A stretch of DNA of 64,000 nucleotides from Rossellomorea vietnamensis. GTDB taxonomy: Bacteria; Bacillota; Bacilli; Bacillales; Bacillaceae_B. Both the position numbers and the translations under genes were made by a program. Each line of letters starts with the position of its first letter. The stretch's first letter is position 1. Location of the stretch: positions 62,064-126,063 of the forward strand of contig NZ_VTEH01000002.1 in assembly GCF_008180615.1 (NCBI RefSeq), written 5' to 3'. Positions 10,617-19,857 of the stretch are shown here, piece by piece. The notes beneath the pieces are model-generated. The model had not been told where the DNA came from. It saw only the letters and a list, made by a program, of their open reading frames with translations, and searched no databases.

Positions 10617-12167
10617 TCAATCTTCGAAGTCATCTTCAAAACGCGGCATCCCGAATGCTCCCTGACCGTACATTCCCGGATTACCGGCTCCCTGCTGCAT
10701 CATTCCCGGGCCATATGGAGACATCATACCCTGCCCGTGAGGCATACCTTGCATTCCTTGCATTCCTTGCATCATCCCAGGTCCATATTGACCGGTAAGC
10801 TGTGGACCACCGCAGCCGCAGCCTCCCTGCTGCATTGGCATTCCATGCATTGGCATACCTTGCATTGGCATTCCATGCATTCCAGGTGATTCTTCCATCA
10901 TGGCACCCTGTACTTGCGGCATCTGCCCATAAGGGTTTCCGTAACCTCCGCCAGGATTGCCGTATCCAGAAGGCGAAGCCATTCCTGGATTTCCAAAGCC
11001 GCCTGGACCTCCGAATCCCTGATTGCCAAAGCCAGGTCCCGGCATTACAGGAGATACAGGATAACAATCATCCGGCCCCATCATTCCTGGTCCCATCATT
11101 CCTGGATATGGACCCATTCCCTGCGGCATTCCGCCCATTGGCATCTGCCCGGCCGGGAATCCACCGTCATCTTGTACTCCGGCCACAGCTGAAGGAGAAC
11201 CCATCGGCCCCATCATTCCTCCACCCATCGGAGCTCCCATCTGCTGGGGCATATAAGGCATGAAGGAAGACGATTCTTCATCATAACCCATTGGCATTTG
11301 CTGCATTCCCGGCAGTCCTTGAGGCATCATTGAAGCACCTTGCACTTGCCCCATCGGCCCCATTGGGTAGCAGCCGCCCTGCATTGGATATCCTCCATGC
11401 ATCGGCTGTCCGCCGTGCATCGGTCCTAATCCGCTTCCAGGCATAATAGGTGATGCAGGTACACACCATTCCTCCATCGGCTGTGAATAAGGCATTGGCT
11501 GTCCGTATGGCATCTGCTGTCCGTATGGCATCTGCATCTGCGGACTTTCCGGACTTTCTTCATCCTGCACTCCTCCAACAGCACCCGGCATATCCTTAGG
11601 TTTTGGCAGAGTCGGTGCTTTGGATGCTTGAGGCAAAGTTTGTGGAGCTTTAGGAACTTGCGGCGCTTTTGGCGCTTGAGGTGCTTTTTGAGCCTGCGGT
11701 GCTTTAGGCATCTTTTGTGGAGCTTTTGGCGCCTGCTGCATCGGCTGAGTCTGCATTTGCATATTCGCCATATTCATCATGTAATAATTATTGATGTCGA
11801 TTTCCGGAATGACCGGCTGCGGCATTTTTGGCGTATATGGTTTTTTCGGCATTTCCTTGATCGGCATTTCTTTCTTAGGCGCTGGCTTGATTGCTTCTTT
11901 CGGAGATTCCACCGGCATGGCATTCGGCTTTTGCTGGGCAAAAGGGTGCTGTGCTTTCGGCATCTCTTTCATTGGCATTTCTTTCTTCATTGCCATTTCT
12001 TTTTTTACCATCCCGCCCGATGTTGGAACTTTTATCTTCATACCAGGCATAATCATGTCGGGGTTAGACAGCTGGGCATTCATCTTTTTTAACTCTTCGA
12101 AATTCACGCCGTATTTTTTGCTGATATTCCAAAGAGTATCTCCTTTTTGTACAATATGGATTTTCAC
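10617..12167 (-). CDS. safA: Spore coat assembly protein SafA (LysM, Met/Pro/Gln/Gly-rich)
   Basis: A 516-residue coat morphogenetic protein. Residues 1-47 are a LysM domain (MKIHIVQKGDTLWNIS... PGMKIKVP), which in SafA targets the cortex/coat interface. KEMPMKEMP-type repeats follow, then an APQ/KAPQ stretch and a long low-complexity Met/Gly/Pro/Gln-rich tail. The tail has two related modules, EEWCVPASPIMPGSG and DDCYPVSPVMPGPG, and several GVQD or QVQGA motifs. In B. subtilis SafA works with SpoVID, also in this window, and is a transglutaminase substrate; it is shorter there. The start is GTG 12167 with AGGAGGG 8 bp upstream. A sigma-E-type promoter lies at 12244-12270. Confidence 0.93.
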   Translation of the reverse strand: MKIHIVQKGDTLWNISKKYGVNFEELKKMNAQLSNPDMIMPGMKIKVPTSGGMVKKEMAMKKEMPMKEMPKAQHPFAQQKPNAMPVESPKEAIKPAPKKEMPIKEMPKKPYTPKMPQPVIPEIDINNYYMMNMANMQMQTQPMQQAPKAPQKMPKAPQAQKAPQAPKAPQVPKAPQTLPQASKAPTLPKPKDMPGAVGGVQDEESPESPQMQMPYGQQMPYGQPMPYSQPMEEWCVPASPIMPGSGLGPMHGGQPMHGGYPMQGGCYPMGPMGQVQGASMMPQGLPGMQQMPMGYDEESSSFMPYMPQQMGAPMGGGMMGPMGSPSAVAGVQDDGGFPAGQMPMGGMPQGMGPYPGMMGPGMMGPDDCYPVSPVMPGPGFGNQGFGGPGGFGNPGMASPSGYGNPGGGYGNPYGQMPQVQGAMMEESPGMHGMPMQGMPMHGMPMQQGGCGCGGPQLTGQYGPGMMQGMQGMQGMPHGQGMMSPYGPGMMQQGAGNPGMYGQGAFGMPRFEDDFED

Positions 12168-12243
12168 TATTTATTCCCTCCTCAGGCATAAGTCTATATA
12201 TCCTATGTCGCTAAATAGGCAAAGTGCTAACAATCTACATAAA

Positions 12244-12270
12244 TACTTATGAATTTTTGAAAATAAATAT
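12244..12270 (-). promoter_or_regulatory. Predicted sigma-E promoter of safA
   Basis: On the minus strand ATATT (12266-12270), 14 bp, then CATAAGTA (12244-12251). The sigma-E pattern in Bacillus is about ATATT-N14-CATACAnT. It lies 77 bp upstream of the safA GTG. safA is sigma-E dependent in B. subtilis. Confidence 0.65.
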
Positions 12271-12392
12271 ACCTCTGCAGAGCTTTCCTGCAGCTATGTT
12301 TCCATGACGCAGCTGGGTGTATTGAGGGCGAATATCTTTTTTAACAAGAAAAGATAGGCGGGTTGAATTGCTCTTTCTATTTGAGTAAACAG

Positions 12393-12922
12393 AAGACTCA
12401 CGCAAGGACATGAGTCGGCGGTTTTCGGCAAAGATATGTACCCAGACGGCGCGGGGGAGGACATGGGTTGACGGTTTCAGGCAGAGATGTGTACCCAGAA
12501 CGCGCGGGTGAGGACATGAGTCGATGGTTTTCGGCAAAGATGTGTACCCAGAACATGCGGGTGAGGACATGAGTTGGCGGGTTCCGGTAACGATATGTAT
12601 CCAGAAGACTCACGTGAGGACATGAGTTGCAGGTTTCAGGCAGAGATATGTACCCAGAAGACGCTCGTGAGGACATGAGTCGGTGGTTTTCGGCAGAGAT
12701 GTGTACCCAGAAGGACCGCATGAGGACATGAGTTGCAGGTTTCAGACAGAGATATGTACTCAGAAGGACCGTATGAGGACATGAGTTGCAGGTTTCAGAC
12801 AGAGATATGTATCTAGAAGACTCACGTAAGGACATGAGTCGGTGGTTTCCGGCAAAGACGTATACCTAGAAGGACCGCATGAGGACATGAGTTGGACTTT
12901 TCGGAAAAAGATATGTACCAAG
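12393..12922. repeat. Exact-period 53-bp tandem array, ten units
   Basis: GGACATG recurs at 12406, 12459, 12512, 12565, 12618, 12671, 12724, 12777, 12830 and 12883, every interval exactly 53 bp. Two sub-variants alternate: one with GAGTCGGTGGTTTTCGGCA and one with GAGTTGCAGGTTTCAGGCA. Each unit ends near ATGTACCCAG. The array fills the divergent gap between safA and the TPR gene. Open frames on the minus strand are only translations of the repeat, whose period is not a multiple of three. Confidence 0.92.
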
Positions 12923-13078
12923 AGGAGAGCCTACTTCCACCCTCTCGCAAAGTATTCTTTAGTGAGTATAATTTTAAGCCGAACATCAGCGATTATACTT
13001 TTTGTTTAGCAGTGACTGAATTTTTGCTAAAATAAATGCACTACTCTTAAAACTACAGAGCCGAATGGAGGCAACCTT

Positions 13079-13555
13079 ATGCTTAACGAGGCAATATCTA
13101 AATTGGAAAACAAAGATTACGAAGAGGCAAAGATGATACTCGAAAAACTTGTTCTGCAGTCACCGGAAGATCCAGAAGTTAATTTTCATCTTGCATCGGT
13201 GAATGACTCAATGGGATTGGAGACCAGTGCCATACCGTATTACCGCCGTGCAATCGAAAATGGAATACAGGGGGAAAGGCTTGAGGCGGCTTTTATCCAG
13301 CTTGGCAGCAGCTATAGATGCATTGGTGAATATCAATTTGCAAAAGACGTATTGAGCACAGGGATGGAAAAATTTCCAAACAATCCTGCTTTGAAAGCAT
13401 TTTACGCCATGACACTCTATAATTTGGGAGAACATAAAGAATCCGTTACTCTTCTTATAAAAACACTTATCACTTCTTCTGATGATGAGTGGCTGAAGAG
13501 GTATGAAGCTGCTTTGAAGTTTTATAGTGAAGATATTGATGGGGTGTGGAATTAA
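13079..13555 (+). CDS. Tetratricopeptide repeat protein
   Basis: A 158-residue soluble, all-helical protein with about three to four TPR units. These are recognisable as paired helices with A/L-rich cores (NKDYEEAKMILEKLVLQSP, then SAIPYYRRAI, then IGEYQFAKDVLSTGMEKFPN, then LGEHKESVTLLIKTL). TPRs mediate protein binding; no partner can be inferred. AATGGAGG precedes the ATG. It is a single-gene unit, divergent from safA across the 53-bp array and convergent with nadA across a hairpin terminator. Confidence 0.8.
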   Translation: MLNEAISKLENKDYEEAKMILEKLVLQSPEDPEVNFHLASVNDSMGLETSAIPYYRRAIENGIQGERLEAAFIQLGSSYRCIGEYQFAKDVLSTGMEKFPNNPALKAFYAMTLYNLGEHKESVTLLIKTLITSSDDEWLKRYEAALKFYSEDIDGVWN

Positions 13556-13652
13556 AAATGTATTAAGAAGGGGTGAGCTGCCTCAAAGAGTGTGCTCTAA
13601 TGAAAATGGGTATCAAGAGGAGTTTTTGAGTTTAGACTTTAAGCCAGCAAAT

Positions 13653-13692
13653 AAAAGAACTGACCTATGCCAAAACATAGGTCAGTTTTAAT
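13653..13692. terminator. Bidirectional terminator between the TPR gene and nadA
   Basis: AACTGACCTATG (13658-13669) pairs perfectly with CATAGGTCAGTT (13676-13687). T runs follow on the plus strand and A-rich sequence precedes, so it can serve both converging genes. Confidence 0.88.
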
Positions 13693-13762
13693 GTCGTTTA
13701 TACAAAAAACACCCAAAAACGGAACCTTTTAAAGTTTCACTAAGTGTATCTTGTGATAATTA

Positions 13763-14869
13763 TTAAGCCCTTGCCAGCATCCGTTCAAGTGCAAATATAG
13801 CGTTCTGTGCTGTTTCACTGTCTACTTTGATGATATTCTCCGGTTTGTTCTCAACGATGTTCTCTAGAGACCACAGTAAATGCGGCAGGTCGATGCGGTT
13901 CATCGTCAAGCAGGGACACATATGGGGATTCAACGAAATGATATGTTTGTCACTGTGTTCATTGATCAGCCTCTTGACCAGGTTCATTTCTGTGCCAATT
14001 GCCCAGGAGGTTCCCGGTGCAGCCTTTTTGATCGTATCAATTATATACTTCGTTGAGCCGTTATCATCTGAGGCTTCAACCACTTCTCTCCGACACTCCG
14101 GATGAACGATAATATTCATTTCCGGATACTGTTCCCTCACGTCCGCTATGTTTTTCAGGGTGAAATTCTCATGGACGGAACAATGGCCTTTCCAGAGAAT
14201 CACTTTAATGCGCTCGGCATCTCCTTCATGAATCAATTCATTTCTGATGGGATCCCAGACAGCCATATCATTCAGGTCGATTCCAAGGTCAGCGGCTGTA
14301 TTTCTTCCCAGGTGCTGGTCAGGAAGGAATAAGATTCTTTCCTTTTGACAGAGTGCCCATTCCACCATTTTATGGGCGTTGGAGGAAGTCACTGTTGCCC
14401 CGCCATTTTTACCGACAAAAGATTTGATTGCTGCTGTTGAATTCACATAAGTCAGCGGCAGGATGGTATCCCCGAATTGATTCTGAAGCATTTCCCATGC
14501 TCTTTCTGTTTGATGAATGTCCGCCATATCGGCCATCGAACAGCCCGCTCTCATGTCTGGCAGGATGACTTTCTGGTTTTCATTTGTAAGAATGTCCGCT
14601 GTTTCTGCCATGAAATGTACACCGCAGAAAACAATGTATTCCGCTTCACTGTTCGCAGCGGATACCTGCGCCAATTGAAGCGAGTCTCCTGTTGTATCCG
14701 CGAATTGGACAACCTCATCCTTTTGATAATGGTGTCCTGGTATGAAAAGCTTCGTGCCGAGCTCTGCTTTGATTTCCCTGACTCTTGCTTCCATTTCCCC
14801 AATGGACAAATTCTTATATTTTTCCGGCAGTTCATAAGTATTCTGCTTTAATGTCTGTAAGATACCCAT
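13763..14869 (-). CDS. nadA: Quinolinate synthase NadA
   Basis: A [4Fe-4S] enzyme that condenses iminoaspartate with dihydroxyacetone phosphate to quinolinate in de novo NAD synthesis. It is the long Bacillus-type form of 368 residues. The three cluster cysteines known from B. subtilis NadA fall at exactly the same numbers here: C110 (in MRAGC), C230 (in KGHC) and C320 (in MCPC). The protein is cytosolic. It is third in the nadB-nadC-nadA operon, which is transcribed away from nifS, whose product is the likely sulfur source for its cluster. Confidence 0.97.
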   Translation of the reverse strand: MGILQTLKQNTYELPEKYKNLSIGEMEARVREIKAELGTKLFIPGHHYQKDEVVQFADTTGDSLQLAQVSAANSEAEYIVFCGVHFMAETADILTNENQKVILPDMRAGCSMADMADIHQTERAWEMLQNQFGDTILPLTYVNSTAAIKSFVGKNGGATVTSSNAHKMVEWALCQKERILFLPDQHLGRNTAADLGIDLNDMAVWDPIRNELIHEGDAERIKVILWKGHCSVHENFTLKNIADVREQYPEMNIIVHPECRREVVEASDDNGSTKYIIDTIKKAAPGTSWAIGTEMNLVKRLINEHSDKHIISLNPHMCPCLTMNRIDLPHLLWSLENIVENKPENIIKVDSETAQNAIFALERMLARA

Positions 14870-14905
14870 AGTCGATTACCCCTTTCCTCTTCCCGCTGCC
14901 CTATT

Positions 14906-15739
14906 TCAATCGAGCACTTTTGCGCTGATATCAAGTCCTTTTATGCTGTGTGTCAAAAAGCCCAGCGATATATAGTGAACACCAGATTTTGCATAGTCGG
15001 CTACATTCTCAATCCCAATTCCGCCGGACGCCTCTGTGATAATATGCGGCGGAACATCCCCAATCCATTCTGCGATTTCCTCAGGTGTGCGGTTATCAAA
15101 CATGATGATATCCGCACCACTGTCTACAGCTTCCCGGAGCCCATCGCGGGTTTCAATTTCAACCTCCACTTTCACTGTATGGCCAAGCTTGCTTTTTACC
15201 TCTTTTACAGCAGAGGAAATCGAGCCCTTGAATGAAATGTGATTATCCTTCAGCATAACTGCATCGTAAAGGCCGCTGCGGTGATTGTAGCCTCCCCCGC
15301 ATCTTACGGCGTATTTTTCGAGCATGCGCAGACCAGGAGTCGTCTTTCGGGTATCACAAATGCGGACAGGATAATCCTTCACCAGCTCCACGACCCTTGC
15401 CGTCTGTGTCGCAATCCCGCTCATCCGCTGGACCAGGTTCAGGATAACGCGTTCAGCCTGCAGGAGGTCGGCTGCAGGTCCGAAAGCTTCTGCTATCACA
15501 GTTCCGGCTTCTACTTTTTCACCGTCTTCGCTGTAAATGTTCACTAATATCTCCGGGTTCATCACTTTAAAACCGGTCAGGATTACTTCTCTGCCGCAAA
15601 ATATACCGGCTTCTTTCGCAATAAAATGAAATGTACTTTGATTTTCATGTGTAAATAATGCTTGAGAACTGAGATCTCCATCCCCCAGATCCTCAAGGTA
15701 AAATTGCTCAAGCATAGATTTTAGTTTTAACTTGTTCAT
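14906..15739 (-). CDS. nadC: Nicotinate-nucleotide pyrophosphorylase (carboxylating) NadC
   Basis: NadC converts quinolinate and PRPP to nicotinate mononucleotide, CO2 and pyrophosphate. The 277-residue protein has the family N-terminus (FYLEDLGDGDLSSQ), the active-site stretch DTRKTTPGLRMLEKYAV, the VEIET segment, MFDN and the C-terminal phosphate-binding EASGGI region. The start overlaps the 3' end of nadB by 32 bp, which suggests translational coupling; nadA follows 36 bp downstream. Confidence 0.97.
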   Translation of the reverse strand: MNKLKLKSMLEQFYLEDLGDGDLSSQALFTHENQSTFHFIAKEAGIFCGREVILTGFKVMNPEILVNIYSEDGEKVEAGTVIAEAFGPAADLLQAERVILNLVQRMSGIATQTARVVELVKDYPVRICDTRKTTPGLRMLEKYAVRCGGGYNHRSGLYDAVMLKDNHISFKGSISSAVKEVKSKLGHTVKVEVEIETRDGLREAVDSGADIIMFDNRTPEEIAEWIGDVPPHIITEASGGIGIENVADYAKSGVHYISLGFLTHSIKGLDISAKVLD

Positions 15740-17300
15740 CCAGCCACGTCCTCATCTCTCCGTCTTCTAATGAATGCACGATCCGCCTCTTCATCCAGAA
15801 GAAATCGTCTTCTTCCTGGTAATCACTTCTGATATGCCCTCCACGGCTTTCCGTCCGTAAAAGTGCAGCTCTTGTAACAATCAAGCTGTTGATCCACATG
15901 AAATACTTTCCGATGTCTTCTGGATTCAGTTCATCCAGTTTTTCGTCCAGTCTGAATTCTATGTTCTGGAGCCAATTCAAATGTTCTTCAAGCTTCTGCC
16001 CATTCCTGATGATCCCCGCAGATTCCATCATCCGCTCTTGAAATTCCTTCACATTAAAGGGAGCAGCTGCTTTTCTGCCAGACTTCTGCTGTTCAGCGTC
16101 CTGCATTTTTTTGGGATTAATGCTAATCGATTTCTTTTGAGCGTTGATCCAATCAGCAAGTCTCTTTCCGTATACAAGCCCTTCCAAGAGAGAATTACTG
16201 GCAAGCCTGTTGGCGCCGTGGACGCCGCTGCACGCTGCCTCCCCTACTGCATAAAGCCCTTCTACATTGGTTTTTCCTGCTGAATCTATCACAATTCCGC
16301 CCATTATAAAGTGGCAGCCAGGCGAAACCGGGATCCTGCCGAGGGACAAATCGATTCCGTTCTCTTTGCACATAGCACTGATGGAAGGAAATTTCGTTTC
16401 AAACTCATTTATTAGTTTGATAGATAAATAGATATCCCTGCCCATCTGCCTCTGTTCAAAAATCCGCTGTGCCACCACATGTCTGGGAGCAAGCTCTTTA
16501 AGCGGGTGAATGCCCTCCATGATTCTTTCGCCGGCATCGTTAAAAAGGTGTGCCCCTTCTCCCCTGACAGCTTCAGATACCAGCCCTTTCGTTTTTCCGT
16601 CCACATAGAGAAGCGTAGGATGAAATTGAATGAATTCCGCATCTGCAATATAAGCTCCCGCTCTAAACGCCGCCGCCATTCCGTCACCTGTCACGGTAGG
16701 ATGGTTGGAGGTGGATGAATATAATCCTCCTGCTCCACCTGCAGCCATTACAACGATTGGTGCATAATACGCATGAACGGCACCCTGCCGATTCATGGTT
16801 TTCACTCCAATACAAGCACCCTCGCTGTTCTGCAGCAATTCAAAAACCATCTCTTCTTCGACCCAGCTGATATTCCCTGAAAGGGTTTTCAAAAAATGCT
16901 CGATCAAAAATCTGCCTGTCTCATCTCCTCCACAATGAAGGATACGCTTCCTGCTGTGAGCCCCTTCCATTCCTAAGCTCAGTGTGCCATCATTGTTCCT
17001 ATCGAATGGAGCTCCTTCATCAACAAGCTTCTGAACAATCCGCTGTCCCTCTGTCACGAGCGAATGAACTTCCTCCTCGATCTGATGCCCGCGCCCAGCT
17101 TCCAGTGTATCTTCAAAATGCCTGGCTATATTATCATCCTTTGCCACAACAGCAGCAATGCCGCCCTGTGCCATATACGAATTACTTCCTCTTCTTGTTC
17201 CCTTTGTGATAATCATCACATTCAATTCCGGATTTAACTCTCTTGCGGTCTGCAAGGCTGCAAGTCCGCTTCCGACTATAATTACATCTGCTTTTTTCAC
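15708..17300 (-). CDS. nadB: L-aspartate oxidase NadB
   Basis: A flavoprotein that oxidises L-aspartate to iminoaspartate, the first step of de novo NAD synthesis. The FAD-binding N-terminus is ADVIIVGSGLAALQTA. Further family motifs are SNSYMAQGGIAAV, HSRKRILHCGGDETG, and the flavin-contacting GLYAVGEAACSGVHGANRLA. GTG 17300 is chosen because GGAGGGG stands 5-6 bp upstream and it gives 530 residues, the normal size. The open frame runs on to 17576, but the extra residues are not family-like. It shares a divergent regulatory region with nifS that contains a NiaR-type dyad. Confidence 0.95.
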   Translation of the reverse strand: MKKADVIIVGSGLAALQTARELNPELNVMIITKGTRRGSNSYMAQGGIAAVVAKDDNIARHFEDTLEAGRGHQIEEEVHSLVTEGQRIVQKLVDEGAPFDRNNDGTLSLGMEGAHSRKRILHCGGDETGRFLIEHFLKTLSGNISWVEEEMVFELLQNSEGACIGVKTMNRQGAVHAYYAPIVVMAAGGAGGLYSSTSNHPTVTGDGMAAAFRAGAYIADAEFIQFHPTLLYVDGKTKGLVSEAVRGEGAHLFNDAGERIMEGIHPLKELAPRHVVAQRIFEQRQMGRDIYLSIKLINEFETKFPSISAMCKENGIDLSLGRIPVSPGCHFIMGGIVIDSAGKTNVEGLYAVGEAACSGVHGANRLASNSLLEGLVYGKRLADWINAQKKSISINPKKMQDAEQQKSGRKAAAPFNVKEFQERMMESAGIIRNGQKLEEHLNWLQNIEFRLDEKLDELNPEDIGKYFMWINSLIVTRAALLRTESRGGHIRSDYQEEDDFFWMKRRIVHSLEDGEMRTWLDEQVKTKIYA

Positions 17301-17321
17301 ATTGACCCCTCCACAATATTT

Positions 17322-17342
17322 ACAGGTGTCTTGACACATATA
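17322..17342. promoter_or_regulatory. NiaR (YrxA) operator between nadB and nifS
   Basis: The dyad GTGTC-TT-GACAC at 17326-17337, in context ACAGGTGTCTTGACACATAT, matches the known NiaR-type nicotinate-responsive operator of Bacillaceae. It overlaps the predicted nifS -35 box and lies 22 bp before the nadB start, so one site could repress both operons. The repressor gene niaR is third in line, just beyond nifS. Confidence 0.75.
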
Positions 17343-17360
17343 TTTACACATATTTAAACT
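17331..17360 (+). promoter_or_regulatory. Predicted sigma-A promoter of nifS-niaR
   Basis: TTGACA (17331-17336), 18 bp, TAAACT (17355-17360). The -35 box lies inside the NiaR dyad. Confidence 0.6.
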
Positions 17361-17422
17361 AATGACAAGAGTTTTTTCTTCTCTAAAATTATTTAGAAAA
17401 TTCGAAAAAGGAGTTTCTGCTA

Positions 17423-18559
17423 TTGAAATACTTTGATTATGCTGCAACGACACCCATGGAACCAGAGGCCCTGCAAGTTTACATAGAGGCTGCCACCCAT
17501 TTTTACGGCAATACCTCAAGTCTCCATGACACCGGCGCCAAAGCAGCCCAGCTTCTGCAGGAATGCAGAAATACATTGGCGGGATTATTAGGGGTCGCTT
17601 CTGAGGGGATTTATTTCACATCAGGAGGAACAGAAGCCAACCACCTCGGGATTCTTTCACTTGCGCTGGAGAATAGACACCGCGGATGCCATATCATTAC
17701 CGGGATGGCTGAACATTCGTCTGTCCATTCAGCCATGGGATTTTTAAAAGAACAAGGATTTGAAATCACCACCCTGCCTTTCAACAGTGACGGCATGATC
17801 TCTCTGGAAGACTTGGAAAAATCAATCAGGCATGATACGATTCTAGTTTCGATTGCGCATGCCAATGGGGAAATAGGTTCAATACAAAACCTTAAAAAGA
17901 TCGCTAGCACCTGTAAAAATAAAGAAATTCTTCTTCATACCGACATGGTCCAGTCTTTTGGAAAACGAGATGTTTCAGAACTGGCACCATTGGTCGACAG
18001 TCTCGCCGTCTCTTCTCATAAAATTTATGGTCCAAAGGGAGTCGGAGCAGTTTATATTCATCCCAGGCATACAGCCAGGTCGATTTTTCCCAATCAGACG
18101 CATGAAGGAGGCCTGAGAGGCGGCACAGTGAACACGCCGGGAATCGCCGCTTTTATCAGTGCCGCTGAGAGCGCCTGCAGCGGCTTTAAGACAGCGAATT
18201 ACGGAGAGCTCAGGGATTTATTCATCGAAGGCATAAAAACTCACCTGAACGAATCTGTGATGATATTAGAAGCTCCTAAAGGAAAACAGATGCCGCATGT
18301 TATTGGATTATGCTTAAAAGGGCTCCAAGGCCAGTGGGTCATGTTAGAATGTAATAGAAGAGGATTCGCCATTTCAACCGGAAGCGCATGCCAGACCGGC
18401 AAACAAGCCCTTTCCAAAACAGTAAGTGCACTAGGCCTTCCGGAAGAAGCCGGTAAAGAATTCATCCGGATATCAATGGGAAAAGATACAACGAAAGAAG
18501 ATGTTACAGAGCTGGTAAAGGCTCTTGCCGATATTGCTGAAACACACTGCGAACAATAG
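17423..18559 (+). CDS. nifS: Cysteine desulfurase NifS (NAD-biosynthesis type)
   Basis: A PLP enzyme that removes sulfur from cysteine. In B. subtilis this paralogue matures the Fe-S cluster of NadA. The 378-residue protein has the TSGGTEAN cofactor loop (residues 66-73), the PLP lysine in SSHKIYGPKG (K200) and the catalytic cysteine in STGSACQTGK (C323). The start is TTG, with AAGGAG 9 bp upstream. It is divergent from nadBCA and followed 30 bp later by niaR, so the regulator and the cluster-assembly gene form one autoregulated operon. Confidence 0.93.
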   Translation: MKYFDYAATTPMEPEALQVYIEAATHFYGNTSSLHDTGAKAAQLLQECRNTLAGLLGVASEGIYFTSGGTEANHLGILSLALENRHRGCHIITGMAEHSSVHSAMGFLKEQGFEITTLPFNSDGMISLEDLEKSIRHDTILVSIAHANGEIGSIQNLKKIASTCKNKEILLHTDMVQSFGKRDVSELAPLVDSLAVSSHKIYGPKGVGAVYIHPRHTARSIFPNQTHEGGLRGGTVNTPGIAAFISAAESACSGFKTANYGELRDLFIEGIKTHLNESVMILEAPKGKQMPHVIGLCLKGLQGQWVMLECNRRGFAISTGSACQTGKQALSKTVSALGLPEEAGKEFIRISMGKDTTKEDVTELVKALADIAETHCEQ

Positions 18560-18589
18560 CTTTCTGCTACGCTGGAGAGGAGAAATACA

Positions 18590-19135
18590 ATGTCAAAAGG
18601 CAAGAAAATACTTGGAGAAGAACGAAGGAATCTTATATTATCCAAACTTCAGGAAGAAGGAATCCCAATCACCGGAGGAGACCTTGCCAAATTCACGAAT
18701 GTCAGCCGGCAGGTCATCGTCAGTGACATCACCCTGCTGAAGGCCAGAGAAGAACCTATCATCGCCACAAGCCAGGGCTACCTCTACCTGCAGCCGAAAC
18801 AACCTGAAGGCACTGTCGAAAAAACCATTGCCTGCAGGCACACACCGGACCGCACAGAGGAAGAACTGAACCTCCTGGTCGACCACGGAATCCTCGTCAA
18901 AGACGTCAGGATCGAGCATAAAGTTTACGGCGACCTGACCGCTTCCATCATGGTCTCCAACCGCCAGGAAGTAAAACAGTTCATGAACAAAATCAAAGAA
19001 ACAAACGCCTCCTACCTATCCGAGCTGACAGACGGCATCCACCTGCACACCATCTCGGCACCGAACGAAAAAGTAATGGCCAACGCCGAAAAGGCACTGA
19101 AAGATGCTGGTTTCCTGATTGAAACTACTTCTTGA
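18590..19135 (+). CDS. niaR: Transcriptional repressor NiaR of NAD biosynthesis
   Basis: A 181-residue nicotinic-acid-responsive repressor (YrxA/NadR of Bacillus). The N-terminal winged helix-turn-helix (residues about 12-65; GGDLAKFTNVSRQVIVSDI) is followed by a 3H domain with conserved histidines (IACRHTPDRTEEEL, DHGILVKDVRIEHKVYGDL, DGIHLHTISAP) that binds nicotinate and a metal. AGGAG precedes the ATG. It is cotranscribed with nifS and ends at a hairpin terminator. It should bind the dyad at 17322-17342. Confidence 0.95.
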   Translation: MSKGKKILGEERRNLILSKLQEEGIPITGGDLAKFTNVSRQVIVSDITLLKAREEPIIATSQGYLYLQPKQPEGTVEKTIACRHTPDRTEEELNLLVDHGILVKDVRIEHKVYGDLTASIMVSNRQEVKQFMNKIKETNASYLSELTDGIHLHTISAPNEKVMANAEKALKDAGFLIETTS

Positions 19136-19140
19136 TTACG

Positions 19141-19170
19141 AGGATGCCCCATAGAGGGTATCCTTTTTTG
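19141..19170 (+). terminator. Terminator after niaR
   Basis: AGGATGCCC pairs with GGGTATCCT (one G-T pair) and is followed by TTTTTT. It is directly downstream of the niaR stop. Confidence 0.88.
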
Positions 19171-19414
19171 GTTTGTCTTTTTTTATATGGCGGGGCTAGT
19201 ACTCGGATTTGGGGTAGTGGTCTTGAGATCGGGATATGCGGGGGAGTGTCAGCACTCATGCGGCTGCGGAGTTTTGCGTGGGTTCGGAGGGGATCGTTCG
19301 GCGTGCTTTGCTTCCTATCAATCGGGTTGATGTGATGGTTCTATCAATTTCATTAAGATATCCTGCTCTCACTCGGAAACACATTTTAGTCCTGTTATGC
19401 GAAGGGAAACGAGC

Positions 19415-19810
19415 TCTATCGATGAGTTTACCCTTTCTATCGCCGTTCTTCCTTTTAATTGCTTTGTCTTACCTGTTTATATTTTGGTATCAAGCTGCTC
19501 GCGGTCAGCGATGGCAATCTATCAACGATTTTTGCAGTTCTATCAACGAATTTAAGTATCCTATCCACGAATTTTTGTTTCTATCAACGATTTAGCGTGT
19601 TCTATTAACGAATTTGCCCTTTCTATCAACGAATGCCCTTAATCCAGCAAATCATATCCCGGTTTACATCCGTCATGCAGGACTTCATGGTGCTCTATCA
19701 GCGACTATTGCTGGTCTATCAACCAGTTCCGGGATTCTATCAACCGGTTTAGCCGTTCTATCAACCCAAAAGCGTCTTCTATCAACCGATTTAACGATTC
19801 TATCAACCAT
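19415..19810. repeat. 21-bp tandem repeat array (CTATCAACgAttt type)
   Basis: CTATCAA-type units occur at 19519, 19540, 19561, 19581, 19602 and 19623, and again at 19716, 19737, 19758, 19779 and 19800, with outlying copies at 19415, 19437 and 19694. Intervals are 20-22 bp, mostly 21. Because 21 is a multiple of three, open frames run through it (LST-type heptads), but none has a ribosome site or family resemblance. It occupies the convergent niaR/pheB gap, where B. subtilis has pheA. Confidence 0.88.
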
Positions 19811-19857
19811 TCAGCTCTTCCTCACCGATATCAACCCAATAACAAGACAAAAAAATG

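Noticed and set aside
12247..12835. Two overlapping minus-strand open frames of 107 and 145 codons with repeated THVL and YISLPET peptides
   Set aside because: They are translations of the 53-bp array. The period is not a multiple of three, so the frames rotate through the same sequence, and there are no ribosome sites.
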